Assembly: GCF_024509145.1 (NCBI RefSeq)
Contig: NC_071573.1
Location: forward strand, 8,991,001-9,055,000
Direction of reading: 5' to 3'
From: Vidua macroura
Lineage: Eukaryota > Chordata > Aves > Passeriformes > Viduidae
Length of the DNA stretch: 64,000 nt
A program made the position numbers and the translations under genes. Below, in pieces: positions 36,101 through 48,100 of this stretch (position 1 is the first letter of the stretch; every line of letters begins with the position of its first letter). The notes under the pieces are model-generated. The model had not been told where the DNA came from and ran no database searches. It saw only the letters and a program-made list of their open reading frames with translations.

Positions 36101-39100
36101 AGGAAATAATCAAGTTTTTGAAATTATTGTGTGCATAGAGGAGGCAGGAGGAAAATGCTTTGAAGAAACAATGAAAACAATATTATCTTTTCAACACTAA
36201 TTTCCTCCAAGACTTTTTCCACAATAAAGCAGAAAAATCCACACATGGTGATATCAATTATTACAGATATTTGTAATATTTAAATAATTTTTGCCCTTTA
36301 AACATTCCTGTACCAAAGACATGCTAATTTTCAGAGTAGAAAAACAGGCCTAATAAAAGCAGTCTGAACAAATAGTGTATCTGTGATAGGGGTAACTGTC
36401 CTGGGCTTATTTCAGACTTATACAGCCATACTTTGAGTTAAACTATACCAGTGTAAAACCGGATCAATCAGCCCTCAAAATTTTGTTTATGCCAGGATCT
36501 GTGGGTTCAAACCACCCCTGTGTGAGAGCATGGTAGCATGTATCCCTCCCTAAAGAACAAAGGCATTTATTGTAATCTAGATCCATGAGGATCCATGCCC
36601 AGGAACAGACACGTTCACTTACCGACACACTCGCTCCCAGCCAGGTCCACCAGCTGCAGTTTCGTTTTGACTTGCTTCATTTTCTCAGTTGCTTCAAGCT
36701 GCACTGGTGAAGAGGCTCTGGAAGAAGAGGTGGATTTATTGTCTCTCATTTTTTGTGTAAAGGTGAAGGAAGCCTCTTTATTTAGTCTCTGACTGGTTTG
36801 TTCATCTTCCCATAAAGTACCTGGTTAATGGAAAAAACAAAAGAAAGCTTCTCACTGACACTGAAAATTGAGATGGGGAAAAAATGGGGCATCAATAGGG
36901 ATGTACAGCATCTGCTGCTTCAGGCTATTCTAACAGAAGCAATGTACAAGCCAGAATCCATGGCACAGGCAGGCTAAATGACTTTTTCTATCTTATTTAA
37001 AGTTTTACTCATCAAACTGATCATACCAGTTGGTAACAAGCTTTGGTGTAGATTGTGTTGTATCCAGTATCCCCATTATTGACACATCTGTGTGGAAAAC
37101 AAGAAATGGGAGTCCAGTAAGGACTTTAAAGAGGCTTTTTTTTAAAAGTTTTAGACTGTTTGCAATCAAAGTGCAATTTCAGATGCTTGGGAGCAGTAGG
37201 CTCTGCAAACTGATTCTATGTATTTGAAACATCATCTGCTGGTGCTCTGGCAAACAAAAAAAAAACAAATACTTATTCTGCCTCTTCTATTTTGTCCTTT
37301 GCTGCTGTTCCCCCTAGACTTCCTTCAGCCCTGATATCCTACTGCAAGATCTCCACATGATGAGCTATTACCCTCAATAGTGTTATTCTCACTTGTTCAG
37401 GTTGGTTACCTACTAGTACCATTCCTCAGCAGAAGCATCTGGCTTTCTCTCTTTGCTGGGAAGGTTGACAAAGACTCTCTGGGAAAGCTGCTTTCACATT
37501 AGCTTAGCAGGAATATATGCAAAATGGATTTCCCAAAGAATTTTCTTAGTGTTTTGGTTTTCATCTATCTCTTTCTTTCTCTCTCTGAAAGAACAAAAGA
37601 ATAAAAGGCACATATACTGCTACAGGTTATAGAGACAACAGACCTCCCTGGGTGCTTACAGAGTTCTAGTTGGAATAGTAGAAAGTTTCCAACTGCAAAA
37701 CTTGACTAAGGAGCAGACTGACTTGCATTACAGAGTTCTGTACTTTTCCAAGCAGGCTGCTGCTAAACCCTGAGCCAGCTCTTCACAGTGTAGGCAGAGC
37801 AGCTGTGTTGGTTTACACAGAATAAATGGCTTCAGGCCATACAGTGTCATACTAAGTGTTCCCACTCCTCTTCAGTTTTAGACAATGAAATTAAGAAACA
37901 GCTCTCCTGAAACAGCAGATAATATTGATCAAAATGCTAAAATGCCGTAATCAAACCTGAAAAAGTGCTGGCTTGTCAACCCTGGCTTTCGGTGCAGAAC
38001 TCATCACAGACTTTACAACTTTTTATTTAGTGACTCAGGTATCTGACATTGAGATATTTGACAATGGCACCTGGCTTTTAAATCAGGATCCTTTACTTTT
38101 AAAGAAGCCAGACTGTGCTGTCACACACTGCTGCAGTGAGGTCCCAGCTGCAGTGCTGCTCTCTCTGTTCCCTTAGATGTGCACATCTTCACCCATGTGC
38201 TGTGAGTCAAAAGCCAGAGTCTGCATTCAACAACAATTAGACATTTCTGTGGAGCTTTGCTGCCAGGCAACATGGCACGGAGGGGTGGCTGCAATTAGAA
38301 GTGGCAAAGGGAATTGTGGACTAGACAAGATGGCTGCTGTGCTAATGGTACAAGCACTGAGTTTAGATAAGTACCATCAGTCTAACTGACAAGAACCTGG
38401 AGCTGACTGGAGTTAACATTGGGAATGCTGGAGCTGCAACTTATGAAGTAACTGTGTCTTTTGGCAATGCCCATAGGTAAAAGAGGGCACAGTTTGTTCT
38501 GCTTTTCTGATACTGTTGGTTTAATTTCTGATAGCAGTCTAAGGGAAAAAATATTAAATATTTCCCACTTTCTAAAATCATATTGTTGTTGCAGAGTATG
38601 AAGGAGATGGACCTCAGCACTGAAAGCAGAGAGCCTAATTATAACATGAGCAAAAGAAAACAAAGTTACCCCCAAGAGCCCCAGTAGAAAGTTGTTCCTC
38701 AACCATTAAACTGGTAATTCTTGGTGTGGTATGGGAAAGTAGAAATATCAATGTTGCCATAGTAAATAGCACAAGTATTTTGTCTTTTCATACAGTGGCC
38801 TATTATTAACAGTTCAAAAGATTCTGAATTTTTGGACATTTTTGCAAGGCAGAGAGTAAATAAATTTAATTTTCTCAACCAAAAGAATATGATGATCCCT
38901 AAAATTTATGGGTAGCTTAACCACAAACTTTGTATGACATGTAATTATTCATTCTAAGTGATGTAACTACTTTGAGTATCAAGACCTTTCCTATCTTATA
39001 CCTTATCTTATGACTTTCTGATAACACTTATTCATTAGTTGCCTCATGCAATAAGACTTCAACAACTCTGGAAGTCAAGGCATATAAAGAAAAGTGCTAA

Positions 39101-42100
39101 GTGCTACTAAGATTTTATGAAACTGAAAGTTTGAGTGGCATTCAAACATGAAAATGGTCTGTTATTTAAGAAGGAACGTAGAAGTTAGAAAAATGGAAAA
39201 GAACTGAGGGAATGTAACAAACATTGGAAAAAGGAAGAAAAAGCAATATGAAAACCTACCAGTCCACAGACTCTTTTCTAAACACAACTGGCTCCAGATG
39301 TATTTTAGTAACATCCTACTTACCAAAGTTATCTCCAAAGACAACTGTGGTTATGGTCAGTGTCACTACCAGATGAGAACGAGAGGAATGAGCATGCACC
39401 AGTGTTGGGTGCGTGACTCTCAGCTGTAGGCCTTTGTTGACAAGATGCAAAAATTCAGATGCATTTTCAACAGTCCTAAGAAGTAAAGAAACAGAAAGGA
39501 TATTTAACTGACTCGCAGGAAAAATCACACAAGAAAGCTGACAACTTGAATGAGAACCTCAGCATTTCCATTTCTCTGCAATTCTCCTTATACTACTCTC
39601 AGTTTTGAGCTGCACAACAGACTTTTTCAGGTGGAATAAAGATGAAAATTCAAGCCAAAAGCTGTGATGCAGTCCTGAAAGTGCTGCAGAAGTGGCCTGC
39701 CAGCCTTGCAGGTCCAGAGGTACTATAGCTCAGCTCTTGAAGCAACAGACATTCCTGTACTTCATGCTTTGGAACAAAAGACACAGGTTTAGACATTGCT
39801 GGAATTTCTGGTCTTACAGAAGTAGATTTGTGCAGTTTATGCTGAGGTAGCTCATTTTCTTAGGTACAGAATTAGGCAAAACCCTCCAAAATTTCTCTGG
39901 GCCTCTGGAAGTCATATTTCACATTTGGAATTAAATCCAGAATCCCTGGAAAAAAGTCCAGTTCCACTGCTCAGTGAGCACAACATCAGAATAAATAGAT
40001 GTGAATTTCTGTAGACCATTTATCTCATACTATCTGTTTTCCTTTCCTGTTAAAGGAAGTAATGCAAATATGATCAATCCAAGGGCAAAGACCTAGGACA
40101 CACAGTGAAATACACACAGAAAATTAAATAAACTGGCTAGGTAAAGAAAAAACCCACTATCATTTTCCCTATGTTTGCAATGTTTAAAAGAAATTAGATA
40201 AGACTGCCTACCCTTTTGTTTCACTGTGTTGCCTTCTTCAATAATCATTGAAGGTAGAACACCTAAACAGTTGTTTTTAGGTGGGAGTATAAATTATGAC
40301 TGCATATCCTAGCCTGGTCATGGAATGCTCTGTAACAGCACAACCATTAATAACTCTTATGACAGGCCACAGGCTTGGTTCCACAACGCTGCAGTCAGCA
40401 GCATCTAGCATGTGATAAAAGGCAAGGTGTTTATGACTTAGATTTGGCTGATTTCAGTAAAAGTCACACCAGGCACAAACTTATTTTATGCTAAGAGCCA
40501 TACTTGGAGAGTTTAGAGACAGAAGAACAAAGGAAAACAAACAATACTCAACTGAAACAATTTCCTCAAGAAACAAACCAAGGGCATCTGAAGCACAGAA
40601 GAGCATTTGACCACACCATATCTATAGGCACTTGGGAGAAACAGCCATGTAAGTGCAGTTCCCTGTGTATCCAGGACTGCATGAGGTAAACAATCACTAT
40701 AGACTTCCCCTATCAATCCTGAGCCACACGTGCTGGCCTCCACTGTGACACCTCTGCCTCCAGGCACTCACCGGGGATGTCTCCTGCTCGTTTGACCTGG
40801 TACAAGCGGTGAACCAGTGGCTGCAGTTCCTACAGACAGAGCCTTACACGGGGGTGACCTGACTATTGCCTCACATCAAGGAGGCACACATCCTGCCTTC
40901 CCAAGCCTTGAACTGCATCTTCCAATGGCTAGTCGGCCAGGACTGGAAGGCCTGAGGGGGAAGCAGCCTTGGCTAGGATGCAGCACCAGGCTGTTGGCTT
41001 CTGCAAGCTGCTGCTGTGAGCTGGCAAAGGGTCAGCGCTCCAAGCTGCTGCCCCGTCCCTGCATTTGCCAAGGAAGACAGGGCTCAGGGTGTGCTGTCAG
41101 TGCTGGTCACCTACGGCTGGGAAGCTGCAGCTGGCTTTGAAGACAAGCAACATCCCCAGCCCAGTGTGGCGAGCTTGGCACAGTAGCTCCTCCACAGGAC
41201 TGACAGAAATAATATTTTAGTATAATCTCTACGACTTCATCGTGCTCTATGTGCCGCACGTTCCAGGACCAGATTCTACAAAGAGAAGCCCTGTTGTGGT
41301 TATGTTAAAAATTTGATGCTGAAAGTTCTCCAAAGTCAACCAAGCTATAAAAGAAGAAAGAGACTGAGGCTTTCGTGATTCGGTAAGATGAACATGTTAG
41401 CAGGAAAGAGACTACTGTACTTTAGTGGGTATATGGAGAAGCCAATGAGACCCAGCAGGCCAATATATTCTGGATGAAATATTATCATAAATGAGGATGT
41501 GTTTTTATTCAAAGCACCAGCTGTTTACTTTAGATTTTGGGCAGCTGGGTGGCCTCATTCAATGGTTCCCTTACTTTGTTTGGGTTTGTTTTTTCTTATT
41601 AACCTTTCTATGTAATTATTAATATAACCTGTTTATGAATTGGACTTTTTTCACTGCTTGCATTGTAATTGAGATACAAGTCCATATTTTTATTTATTTT
41701 TGCATTAGAATTTAGTATTAACTGATTGAGATAAATGGCTTTTAAGAGTTTTAGTTCAAGGCGCCAGGTTCCTTTGCCATAAATTAAAATTTACAGAAAT
41801 AAACAGAGCAGCCATTTTATTAACTAGAGGGACAAATGAAACCTTATTGCAGCTTCTTTTTTTTTTTGTCTCTATGGCACAAGTCCCACTGCTTCTCACC
41901 TCTCTCTTTCCCAAAACCTATGAAAAGAGATGGGTCACCCACTAACTATGCAAAGCTCCCTTGGGAAGTGGAACAGGCATTTTTCAGGAATAAAATTATG
42001 CCAGGCCAGCATCTTAGTTACTGAAATACCATAATTAAAAACTACTCGGAGGCTTTGATGAAACAGGCAAAGTTCTACTCCCAGCATGCCTAAACTACAT

Positions 42101-45100
42101 GTATCTGTCTTCACTTTCTCAGTCATATGGCTCCTTTCATGTCTAGTCAAAGGAAAAAGATTAGCTTCTCCAAGAAGGATTCAGCGCACACAGGTTAAGT
42201 TCTGCTCCCAGCCTCTCCTGGAGTTTTTCATTCCCTTGACAGCAGAGCCTTTACTAGATACTAAAAGTTGGAGTAGAGTCACAGTTGGGGAAATACAAGA
42301 ATAGACATAGAGAAAACTACTAGTCAGCATAATACAGACAGAAAGGGCAAAAGGATTCATCACTTTAAGCTCCAGTCACTTTTCATTCATTCCATGCTCT
42401 TATGGAGCATGCAGAGTGCAATCAAGCTTGCAGAATTTCTATGGAAATTTTACTTAACCTCAAGACCAAAGAGCAGGCAAACCCCAGATACAAATGTTAA
42501 TCCTTCTGAGAATATTGTACTGCTTATTATTTCATAGAAAGAAAGGAGAGTCCTATAGCTCCTACAGTGAAGAAATCTACTTGACAATTTCTCTGGGCTT
42601 CTACTTTTCTATGAGCAATTAAATTGCTAGAAAGTACAAATCAATGAATGAGTATTGCTAGGTAGAATAAAAGTACGTTTGCACAATCCTCCAGTACATT
42701 CTTATATTTTTATTAAGCCTTGCTGGGAATAGCATTAAGTCTACATAAACAAACTACTGCTTATGTGACTAAGTCCCACAGGACAAAATTATCTCCACTG
42801 ATGGTGCATTTTATTTAATTGGCATGGGATGCTTTTCATATCTGACTGCTAATTCCCGTTGGAAAAGTAGAGAATAGAGCATGACAAGAATTATTATAGA
42901 GAAGCAAAGAAAAACACCACCTTTCCTCAGAAACATAGAAAACACTAATGCTGTTCTAAGCATTTCAATAGAGCAAGATGTTTCTTTTTACAAACATTAT
43001 TTACTCAAGGAGCAGGACACTTTTTTATGTGACATCTTGATAATGCACATGCTCCCTTCTGGAATCTGTTCTCATGCTGGGTGCTCACAGAGAGATGTCC
43101 AGTTTAATTCCACTGGGTACCATCACCTCTCTGGTGCCACTAGTACTACTTACCCTATTTTTTATTTTTTTTCTAGCTAATGTTGATACTACTAGCGTAA
43201 GGCCCAAAGAAAGGCCACAAAAATGGTGAAAGGCCTAGAGAGGAAGCCACATAAGCAGAAGCTGAGGTGACTTGGTCTGTTCAGCCTGGAGAAGAGGAGA
43301 CTGAGGTGAGACCTCATTGCAGTTACAACTTCCTTGTGAGGGGAAGCAGAGGGGCAGGAACCAACCTCTTCTCCCTGGTGACCTGATGGAACAGCCGGAA
43401 ATTGTGTCAGGGGAGGTTTACATTGGATATTAGGAAAAGGTTCTTCACCTAGAGAGTGGCCAGGTATTGGAATGGGATTCTTGGGGCTGTCCTGTACAGG
43501 GCCAGGAGTTGGACTTAATGGTCTTGTGGGCCCCTTCCCACAAGACATTCTATGATAAACGACATTCTGTGACACTCTATGAGTGTCATTCTATGTCACT
43601 CAAGACATTCTATGATAAACGACACAGCCATTACAAAATGAAGCATCTGAAACAGATTCCTCTTGTTAATGGATGAAAAAGAAAGCACTGTACATTTGCT
43701 TTGTATGCCACGCTTACATAATACCCAGAATCATTCCCACTAGAACAAATCTTTGTAATGCTTAGTAAGTAAAAGAAGGCATTAAAGTAAGTATAGCTGT
43801 AGCCTTAAATACCCTAGCACTCCCTACACTGTGAAGTTGTGTAAATAAGGATCAAACCTGGCATACACCAATGCTGGGGAGGGACATCTTAAAAGTGAAT
43901 GGTGAGAAGCTTTGCTGCTTAGCTTTTAGTTTGAAGAACCTTGATTTTCAAGACCTACCAGTTCAAATGCCAACATAACAATTCCAGCTTTAACACCTCC
44001 AGTTAAGAAAACAGAACATTAAGTAATATTAAGATGGATATTTGTATGAAAAGATCACTTAAAATCTTATTCTAATTTTTTGTAACTCCAATGCATAAAG
44101 GGAAAGCTAACACCCTACAGCTGCTTAACTATTTGCAACTTGTACTTAAATTTCTCTTATAATCTGTAAATTTTATAATTCAGTAAGACTGAATGGAAAG
44201 TGCTTTGTGACTAGATTATCACTTCTTTTTCTACAGCTGACAAGATGCCATAGATCCAGCAACAACAACATGTGCGGCAATCTTCAGGCATTCTGAGTGG
44301 AAGGCACTTAGCACAGGAGTGTAACTCAAAGTAATTGTACAGTTTTTTCTGGAAGGATTTTGACATTTGCAGCCAACTGCAGTCTAATAGACTGAGCTAA
44401 CAGAAACAGAACTGTTCTTTTGCATATGGTAAAGACTCATTGTTTAGAAGCAATCTGGTGCTTATAATGCAATTTTGTGACAGCTCTACACGGCGTTAAC
44501 AGCAGATAGTGTTTGGATGGGAGGAACAAGCCGTGTACTCACTCGTGCGTCAGCAATGGCACATCACTCTTCCCTTCTCTGGTTGTGACAACATCACGCT
44601 TGACACCAAGCACTTTTCCACAACTGTCTTTGGCCAGAAGATCAAAAATTTCATTATTATATACTTCTACAACAGAAACCTCAACCCAGTAACTTCCTGG
44701 TGGCTTTTCTGAAATAAGCCTGGCAAATAAAAAAAGAGAAAAAAGTTTGAAGAAAAAAGTCCAAAAATGTTGAAATCAAACCCCAAATGAACAATCTATA
44801 AATAGAGATCTATTCTTTAATTGTAATATAATTACAATCTGATAAAAGCATTTACTAAGTATCTGCAGCCATGAAATTGCTTCATCCATATGCTAATGTT
44901 AACTTGAAGAATCAGAATATACAGTTTATTTATACTTGAGGAAGTAAATAGAATTTCATTTTCCAAACAGCTGTGCCAGCTTATTTTTTCCACTAGCCTT
45001 CCACCTCAGGATTTTTTTATACCATTTCTCTGCTGGCAGTTATTGCACTCAGAGCTCAGAGTATAAAATCTGGCAGAGTACAAGCAACGAACAGAGATGG

Positions 45101-48100
45101 GAAATTATATCTGGAAGAAGTTATCTGTTCACAGCCTCAGAAAATCCATAAATTAATGACTTCTCTATTCAGGAGAGTATTTACAGTTAGACAGTTATTC
45201 TCATACAAAATTGGTTGGTTCTTTGATTTAGCTTATACTCTTTTCCAAAACAAACACACTTAGCTGGAAAAACTTCTAATGGCTCTTCTACTATAACATA
45301 GCAGCATCTCAGTTCAATCCTGTATTAGGTTCAACTGAAAAAATCTAAGAACCCTTAAAACAAAAACAGATTGTAGTTAAAAATTCTACTATCCTTCTTC
45401 CTTGGGACTGTGTTCTAATATGAATCTTCTTCATGTAGTCCAGTTGTCAATTTTCACAGAACTTTTTGGAACTTAATTATCTTTTGGACTCCCAAAGCTA
45501 TGGTTGAAGCATTTTCAAAAGTTTAATTAGAGTCTGAATGCCAGATGGACAGATAACACACAGTAAAACTGCATAATCTTATTGTCTCAGAAAATCAGAT
45601 TAAGCAGGAGAGAGACTAGAAATCTATATGAAGCCTCAAATATCAAATGGTGGTCAGAGAAGCTATAAATATTAATCATTTTGAAACTGAAATCTGTAAT
45701 GATAAATACATTGCAAACATTATTTCATCCTTTCTATACAGTTTAAATTGACTGCCACTAACAGCAAGCCTTTACTTTGTTTTTACCTAAACACTTCTTG
45801 GGTAGCTCGAGGAATAATTCCAAGTTCTGATTCCTCTTCTATGGCGAATGCTAAGTTCCCCTCTAACTGTGGTCCCAACATTGTGTATGTCTTCCCACTT
45901 CCAGTTTGTCCATAAGCCATGATACACACATTGTACCTGAAAAATAGAAGTGCTGTAATTTATTTTACCATTACCAAATGTGTCTGTTAGGTGGCAAGTC
46001 AAACTCCAAACAACTGGGGAACACAAACTTAAACAAGAAAATAAAAACACTGCCCTCTATTTCTTTCTACAGATCTCAAAGTCTGACAGTAATTACTGCC
46101 CATAACATCACCTAAACAGATTTTATTTTTTTAAGCAGAGTTGAAGGGATGCTTTTAAGTAGAAGTTTAAAGGATCCTTAGCTTGGAATGATAGATCCTG
46201 TTAGACCTCCTTGCCTGCCCAACTTTCAGCTTTTGCACTACTGAGCTGCTTTTTAATCAGATCCTGAACCACTGCAGTTTACAGTACAGCATTGTAAAGT
46301 AAACCATTTCTAGGCTTGATTTGTGTTACAGTGCTGTGCTGCAAACCACTGTACTTGTATCATAGCAGCTGGGAACGCTTCATCTCTCGTAAGCCTTTTT
46401 CAGGCAGGCTCATCAGTCAAAGACCTCAGAGAAAACAGCCCTAAGAATTGGAGGCAAAAATTTTAAACCAAGAGCACCACACAATGACTACTCTGAAACA
46501 AGGTGGCAGGAACTGCTCTGATAAGGACAAGGAAAAAATGAAAATGTACAATATCAGTGCAGAGGAAGAGGTACCTATGAAACATCATCTTCTGAAGTAG
46601 ACAAGTAAATATGTCTAATGAACAGAACTCTGAAAATGCCTCTTGGCTGCACTGAAAATAATTATAGAAAAAGAATTGTTCACAGCTGTGAGCACTGTTG
46701 TGGATGTCTGTGCCACAGGGATGAACTGTGATGAAATGTATGAATCCTATCTAGAAAGTGTGTTACTAACATAATCGGATCAAAGTCAACATCCTAAGCA
46801 AAATAACTGGGTGGACACAGATACATCCAGCCACAGTACTGCTTTGTATGGAGGACCAACACTGTGCTGTGCAGCTGAAGTTTTGCCCCTCCTTGGCTGT
46901 GCCTGCTCTGCTGCCCCTGCCAGCAACTCGTTGTTGTCCACAGTGCCAGCCAAAGCCTTGGAAGACATGCATTTATGGTGACAGGACTGCTCTCTCCCTG
47001 GGCTATCTTGTTTGTTCAGAGATACGACATTAGCAGAACCTTCATACACAGGAAGTGCTTCACACTTTGCAGAAACTTCTGCTCTATTAGAGTTGCAAGA
47101 ATGGGCTTGCTCCTTTTCTGCCAGGGAATAAAATTTCACTGCCTAAGTTACCTCCTCTGTGAGCAGACCTAAAACAGCTGCTTCTGATTATCTGATGCTT
47201 TTCCTCATATCAAAAATGTAGTTTCAAGCACATGCCAGCATATTTCAATGAACAGCCCTCATCTAATTGTTTTAAATGTATGGTTTCAAGTAATGAAATA
47301 CTTACATGCATATTAAACATGCCTAGAAGCAATTATTTCAGAAGGATTATTTTGAAAGCTTTCACTTGTTAGAAAGAAATGTGGGCTGATAAGTCACACG
47401 GAAAATACGTGGGTACCCTTTCTGGGAATGTGAAGTCAAAGTTGCAGTCAATGAATCTATAGTAAGGTCCCTCCAGTTTTTACATGCACTGCAGAGTATA
47501 AAATAGGTAGTCTAGTCATAGATTTCATGAAGTAAAGGAGATGATATAACAGTAATTGAAAACAAAGAGCACTACAGTAAAATTAAATGTGATAGCAATT
47601 AGGGCTGTAAATCTGAAATGAGAGATTTTCTGAAGTATTCCCTGCTGACATAACTCAGTAGAAAAGCTCACACTAATTTTGGTAGTTTTTAGCTAGACTA
47701 ACCAGAAGTAATTTTCACAGTTCCACCCCTCATACACACTGCCTGGCCAGCCTGTACCTTATTGAGACTTCTAGCCCTATTTCAAAATTAAACAGATCTT
47801 TGGAACCAAAAAGGGAGCCAGATGTTTTTCCTTCGGAAAAACAGAATTAGTCTTATTAGAAGTCTCTCCTAAAGGACTTTCCTACAGTCCAGCTATTTAA
47901 ATTTTCTTTAATTGCTGCTAGTTATAAGACATGGACAAAATAGTTCTGACAAGATACAGATGATGTGATTAGAAGTTAAGTGGGCAGAGGATTGTAACAT
48001 TGAAGATAGAGGTGCAAGTCAGGTATCAATCAGTGGTGACTTCTCTGCCAAAGCCAAAACAGTGTTTCAGTCAGCCCTAATGAGGTAAAACTGGCAAAAG

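Larger units (their letters stand above)
32885..39323 (-). other. KIF25 introns between exons H and K
   Basis: Introns of about 2.5 kb (H-I), 2.4 kb (I-J) and 1.2 kb (J-K). They are AT-rich with the CTAT microsatellite at 33062-33104. No additional kinesin-like exon is seen, and none is needed because the phases join. Confidence 0.55.

Noticed and set aside
40761..40818. Minus-strand stretch with AG and GTGAGT borders reading ELQPLVHRLYQVKRAGDIP, considered as a KIF25 exon.
   Set aside because: Including its 58 nt between exons G and H breaks the frame, whereas direct splicing of G to H gives a continuous kinesin sequence (HETVENASEF). It is kept only as part of the GC-rich patch finding.
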